Translations under genes and position numbers: made by a program
DNA from: DATIXJ01 sp035518715
GTDB lineage: Bacteria > Bacteroidota > Ignavibacteria > UBA10030 > SZUA-254
Reading direction: 5' to 3'
DNA: 64,000 nucleotides
Assembly (NCBI GenBank): GCA_035518715.1
Contig: DATIXJ010000051.1
Location: 23,668-87,667, forward strand
The notes under the pieces: model-generated
The model's input: the letters and a program-made list of their open reading frames with translations, nothing else
Databases searched by the model: none
What the model was told of the DNA's origin: nothing
Part shown: positions 61,133-64,000 of the stretch, piece by piece
How the letters are laid out: each line of letters opens with the position of its first letter
Position numbering within the stretch: the stretch's first letter is position 1

Positions 61133-61161
61133 TTGCATCTTCACACGTTCGTGAGTATATT
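61133..61161 (+). promoter_or_regulatory. Promoter for the M24 peptidase gene
   Basis: TTGCAT at 61133-61138, 17-base spacer, TATATT at 61156-61161, with the ATG about 30 bases downstream of the predicted start. Confidence 0.55.
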
Positions 61162-61197
61162 TTAGTATCCCCTTACCTCGGAGTTCAAACAATACCA

Positions 61198-62415
61198 ATG
61201 CCACAGAATACCATTTCACCTGCAATGCAAAGCAGGGTAGAAGCAATACAGTCTGCGCTGCGCGATCAGCATATCGACGGCTGGCTGTTTTATGATTTCT
61301 GGAAAAGGAACGAATTTGCCCAGAGAATACTGGCGTATCCCAGGCACATCCTCAATACCCGGCGGTTCTTTTATCTGATTCCCGCACAAGGAGAACCCCG
61401 GAAGCTTGTCCACAGCATCGAGCGCTGGAATCTCGATCATCTTCCGGGTGAAAAAACCATCTTCCTCAGCTGGCAGTCGCTTGAGGAAGGACTGAAGAAG
61501 ATTCTCTCCGGGATGAAGACCGTTGCCATGGAATATTCTCCGGGAAATGCGATACCGTACATTTCGAAAGTTGATGCCGGAACGATCGAGACCGTGAAGA
61601 GGACCGGCGTCAATGTGGTTTCCTCGATGAATCTCGCCCAATACTTTGAATCTCGCTGGACGGACGAGGCATATCGGGATAATCTCGAGACCGCAAAGAC
61701 CATGAGAGGAATTGTCGATTCGACCTTTGGCTACATGAAAGAGCAGATCGTCGCGAAAAAACGACTCACCGAATACGATGTCCAGCAGTTCATGCTGAAG
61801 CTTTTTGAGAAGAACGGGCTCTTTACGGATGAGGCGCCAAATTGTTCGGTCAACGCCAACAGCGGGAATCCACACTACGAGCCGACAAAGGAAGTCAACT
61901 CCGAACTGCATGAAGGAGATTTTGTCCTCCTTGATCTCTGGTCGAAAAAGAAGAAGGACGGATCCACGTACAATGATATCACGTGGGTTGGATATCTCGG
62001 GAAATCGGTTCCCGACAAGTACACGAAGATTTTCAACGTTGTGAAGGGCGCGAGGGATGCAGCGGTCGACCTGCTGAAGACGTCATTCTCTTCAGGCAAG
62101 CCCGTCCGCGGGTGCGACGTGGATGACGCTGCACGTAAGTACATTGTCGACGCCGGATTTGGCGAGTACTTCATTCACCGGACCGGCCATTCGATTACGG
62201 AGGATCTCCACGGCAGTGGAGCGAATATGGATAATCTCGAGACGAAGGACGAGCGGACGATCATTCCGGAAACATCGTTCTCCGTGGAACCGGGGATTTA
62301 TTTCCTGGGAGATTTTGGAATACGCAGCGAGATCAACGTCTATATTTCCAAGAATCGGGAGGTCGTCGTTCCCGGTGAGCCGCGGCAGCAGGAGGTCGTG
62401 GCGATTCTCAAGTAG
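61198..62415 (+). CDS. Xaa-Pro aminopeptidase-type M24 metallopeptidase
   Basis: A 405-residue protein. The creatinase-like N-terminal part (about 1-165) begins with DQHIDGWLFYDF. The M24 pita-bread domain follows with metal ligands in FVLLDLWSKKKKDG-x-YNDITW (two Asp), HRTGHSITEDLHG (His), IPETSFSVEPGIY (Glu) and RSEINVYI (Glu). It cleaves N-terminal residues before proline, or related dipeptides. It has its own promoter. A hairpin follows at 62442. Confidence 0.93.
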   Translation: MPQNTISPAMQSRVEAIQSALRDQHIDGWLFYDFWKRNEFAQRILAYPRHILNTRRFFYLIPAQGEPRKLVHSIERWNLDHLPGEKTIFLSWQSLEEGLKKILSGMKTVAMEYSPGNAIPYISKVDAGTIETVKRTGVNVVSSMNLAQYFESRWTDEAYRDNLETAKTMRGIVDSTFGYMKEQIVAKKRLTEYDVQQFMLKLFEKNGLFTDEAPNCSVNANSGNPHYEPTKEVNSELHEGDFVLLDLWSKKKKDGSTYNDITWVGYLGKSVPDKYTKIFNVVKGARDAAVDLLKTSFSSGKPVRGCDVDDAARKYIVDAGFGEYFIHRTGHSITEDLHGSGANMDNLETKDERTIIPETSFSVEPGIYFLGDFGIRSEINVYISKNREVVVPGEPRQQEVVAILK

Positions 62416-62441
62416 GTAGTTGGGGCGGATTTTGTAAGTGC

Positions 62442-62465
62442 ATCCCGGGCCATCACACCCGGGAT
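62442..62465 (+). terminator. Hairpin after the M24 peptidase gene, no T tract
   Basis: ATCCCGGG (62442-62449) pairs with CCCGGGAT (62458-62465) over an 8-base loop. It is stable but not followed by T residues, so it may be a weak terminator or a mRNA-stability element. Confidence 0.5.
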
Positions 62466-62496
62466 ATTCATCGTTCATTCATTAAGGGAAGAAATC

Positions 62497-63975
62497 ATGT
62501 CGGGTGCGGTGTGGGATTTCGCACACAGCCGATTGAAGGATTTTTCGGACCTCCCGTTGATTACCTCGGAGGAGGGCGCACTGAAGCCGCGGGAGATCCT
62601 CGCAGCATCGGATGAACTTGCGACCTCCCTCGTCAACGCCGGCCTTAAAGAAAGAAGTCTGGTCTGCTGTGCTCTTCCCAATTCTCTCGCTTTCGTTCCG
62701 GCATTCCTCTCTCTCTGCAGACTTTCCGCTTCAATAGCACTCACCTCGCCGAAATTCGCTGCGGATGAGCTCCGCATGATCGCCAATGGTCTTCACCCTT
62801 CATTCGTGCTCACGACACCATCCTTTGGGTATGTCTGTGCGGATGCTTTCCGCGTCCTCGAAACCGTCCCAATCCGCGTGAAAGTCGGAAAGACCGATTT
62901 GGTGCTTCTGAAAATCGGCGATGATCAGAAGTCGCCGGTGACCGAAGACACTGCAATTATTAAGTTCAGTTCCGGATCTACGGGCACGCTCAAAGCCATT
63001 CCTCTCACATTCGGGAATCTGCTGGCGGAAACCAACACAATTGTTGCATCACTCGAACTAACGAGCTGCGATCAAATAATCGCTCCTGTCCCGCTCTACC
63101 ATTCATACGGATTCGACCTCGGCGTGATGACGATGCTCCATGCTGGCACACCGCTCGTCGTTTCGACGGCATTCGTTCCCCGAAAACTGCTCAAAGAGAT
63201 GGCAGAAAAGAACTCCACGGTTGTTCTCGGTGTACCAACAATGTACCGGACACTGATAGATACCTTTGTCACATCAGTTCCTGATCTCACGCACATCCGG
63301 TATCTCCTCTCGTGCACGGCGCCGCTGCCGGTGCAGGTGATCGAAGAATTTCACCGGCGCTTCCATGTGCCGATTTGTCAGCATTACGGTTCATCCGAAA
63401 CCGGCGCTCTTACCACGCATGTTCCTGCCAGGGTTCTGGCGAAACCCGAGTCCGTCGGAACATCCATGAAAAATGTGGAGATGGCGGTGGTGGACGAGAG
63501 CGGGCGGGAGCTGCCGCCGGGGAGCGAGGGAGAGATCGTCGTCTCGAGCAAAGCGATGGCGAGCGGATACCTTATGGCCGGGCGTGCTGAACGTTCTCCG
63601 TTCCGGAACGGTAAATTCTGGACCGGAGATATCGGAACGATCGACACCGACGGGTTCTTTTCCATTCATGGCAGGGCCGATGACCGGATCAACGTAGCCG
63701 GGCTGAAAGTATCACCCCAGGAAGTAGTGAGTGTCCTGGAACGCTACTCGGCAGTCCGCGAGGCGGCCGTGCTTGGCGTGAAGGACAGTCTCGGCGAAGA
63801 AATGGTTTACGCCGTTGTGACCGTCAGCGGTACTGTGACGGAAAAAGAGATGCTTGAGCACTGTCATCATCACCTCGCAGAACACAAGATTCCGCGGCGA
63901 ATCGAAATCCGTGATGAGCTTCCGCGGGGCCCCAGCGGGAAAATCCGGATCCGACGAGAGGATATCCGGCTGTGA
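62497..63975 (+). CDS. AMP-dependent acyl-CoA synthetase/ligase
   Basis: A 492-residue adenylate-forming enzyme, complete in the window. It has the P-loop-like IKFSSGSTGTLKAIPLT, motif YGSSETGALTTHV, TGDIGTIDTDGFFSIHGRADDRINVAG (hinge Asp and Arg) and the catalytic lysine in RGPSGKIRIRREDI near the C-terminus. It would activate a carboxylic acid with ATP to the acyl-AMP and then CoA or another acceptor. The substrate cannot be told. A good GGGAAG ribosome site precedes the ATG. Confidence 0.93.
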   Translation: MSGAVWDFAHSRLKDFSDLPLITSEEGALKPREILAASDELATSLVNAGLKERSLVCCALPNSLAFVPAFLSLCRLSASIALTSPKFAADELRMIANGLHPSFVLTTPSFGYVCADAFRVLETVPIRVKVGKTDLVLLKIGDDQKSPVTEDTAIIKFSSGSTGTLKAIPLTFGNLLAETNTIVASLELTSCDQIIAPVPLYHSYGFDLGVMTMLHAGTPLVVSTAFVPRKLLKEMAEKNSTVVLGVPTMYRTLIDTFVTSVPDLTHIRYLLSCTAPLPVQVIEEFHRRFHVPICQHYGSSETGALTTHVPARVLAKPESVGTSMKNVEMAVVDESGRELPPGSEGEIVVSSKAMASGYLMAGRAERSPFRNGKFWTGDIGTIDTDGFFSIHGRADDRINVAGLKVSPQEVVSVLERYSAVREAAVLGVKDSLGEEMVYAVVTVSGTVTEKEMLEHCHHHLAEHKIPRRIEIRDELPRGPSGKIRIRREDIRL

Positions 63976-64000
63976 CTCGCGAGGAGGTCCGGACAGAGGT

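Noticed and set aside
1..64000. CRISPR array, prophage, intact insertion sequence, tRNA or rRNA genes
   Set aside because: No regular direct-repeat/spacer blocks, no phage structural or integrase genes, no complete transposase and no tRNA or rRNA-like sequences were found by reading both strands.

Overview
This 64 kb window is a chromosomal segment of a bacterium from the Bacteroidota/Ignavibacteria/Chlorobi side of the FCB group. Three kinds of evidence point there. Six large exported proteins end in a C-terminal type IX secretion sorting domain whose linker contains NYPNPFNP or a close variant. A small PUR/DUF3276-type protein, typical of that group, is present. Fourteen intergenic regions carry a TTG-N20(21)-TAnnTT promoter of the Bacteroidota kind. 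The DNA is moderately GC-rich and densely coded, with many genes joined by ATGA or TGATG overlaps. I see no rRNA, tRNA, CRISPR array, prophage or intact insertion sequence. Species-level assignment is not possible from the sequence alone.

Left part, 0-25 kb, is mostly household metabolism. A minus-strand pair (cupin, DUF493/YbeD-like fragment) faces a plus-strand operon at 0.7-8.8 kb: acyl-CoA dehydrogenase, a membrane-fused spermidine-synthase-like protein, a biotin-dependent carboxyltransferase, an unknown exported protein and a sigma-54 response regulator. Opposing it is a minus-strand translation/envelope operon at 8.8-13.2 kb (ptsN-like, hisS, unknown, lgt, glutaredoxin, an unlisted 56-residue membrane protein, rlmB). 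Next come a larB-CBS-CGL operon (13.4-16.7 kb, minus) and, divergently, plsY, split transketolase, htrA, purB and an aldehyde dehydrogenase (16.9-23.5 kb, plus). A lysine 6-aminotransferase gene with its own promoter follows; with the dehydrogenase it suggests lysine breakdown to 2-aminoadipate.

The middle, 25-48 kb, is richer in exported and accessory genes. It holds two giant sorting-domain proteins, a cell-surface subtilase, nadE, rsmI and a secreted HExxH protein. A run of small minus-strand stress or accessory genes follows (peroxiredoxin, exported RidA, serine hydrolase, MOSC protein, outer membrane protein, two RibD/DHFR-like proteins, DUF2200), and then two more sorting-domain proteins.

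The right part, 48-64 kb, has groES-groEL, a run of exported beta-propeller and sorting-domain proteins, and a compact cassette of mostly unrecognised genes at 55.4-58.5 kb: PUR protein, small membrane protein, lipoprotein, beta-sandwich protein and papain-like peptidase. It ends with an outer membrane protein, dienelactone hydrolase, aldo/keto reductase, M24 peptidase and AMP-dependent synthetase. I did not find an unmistakable new system. The best candidates for follow-up are the 55.4-58.5 kb cassette with its two overlapping hairpins, the uniform promoter set with apparent leaderless genes, and the larB/transsulfuration operon.
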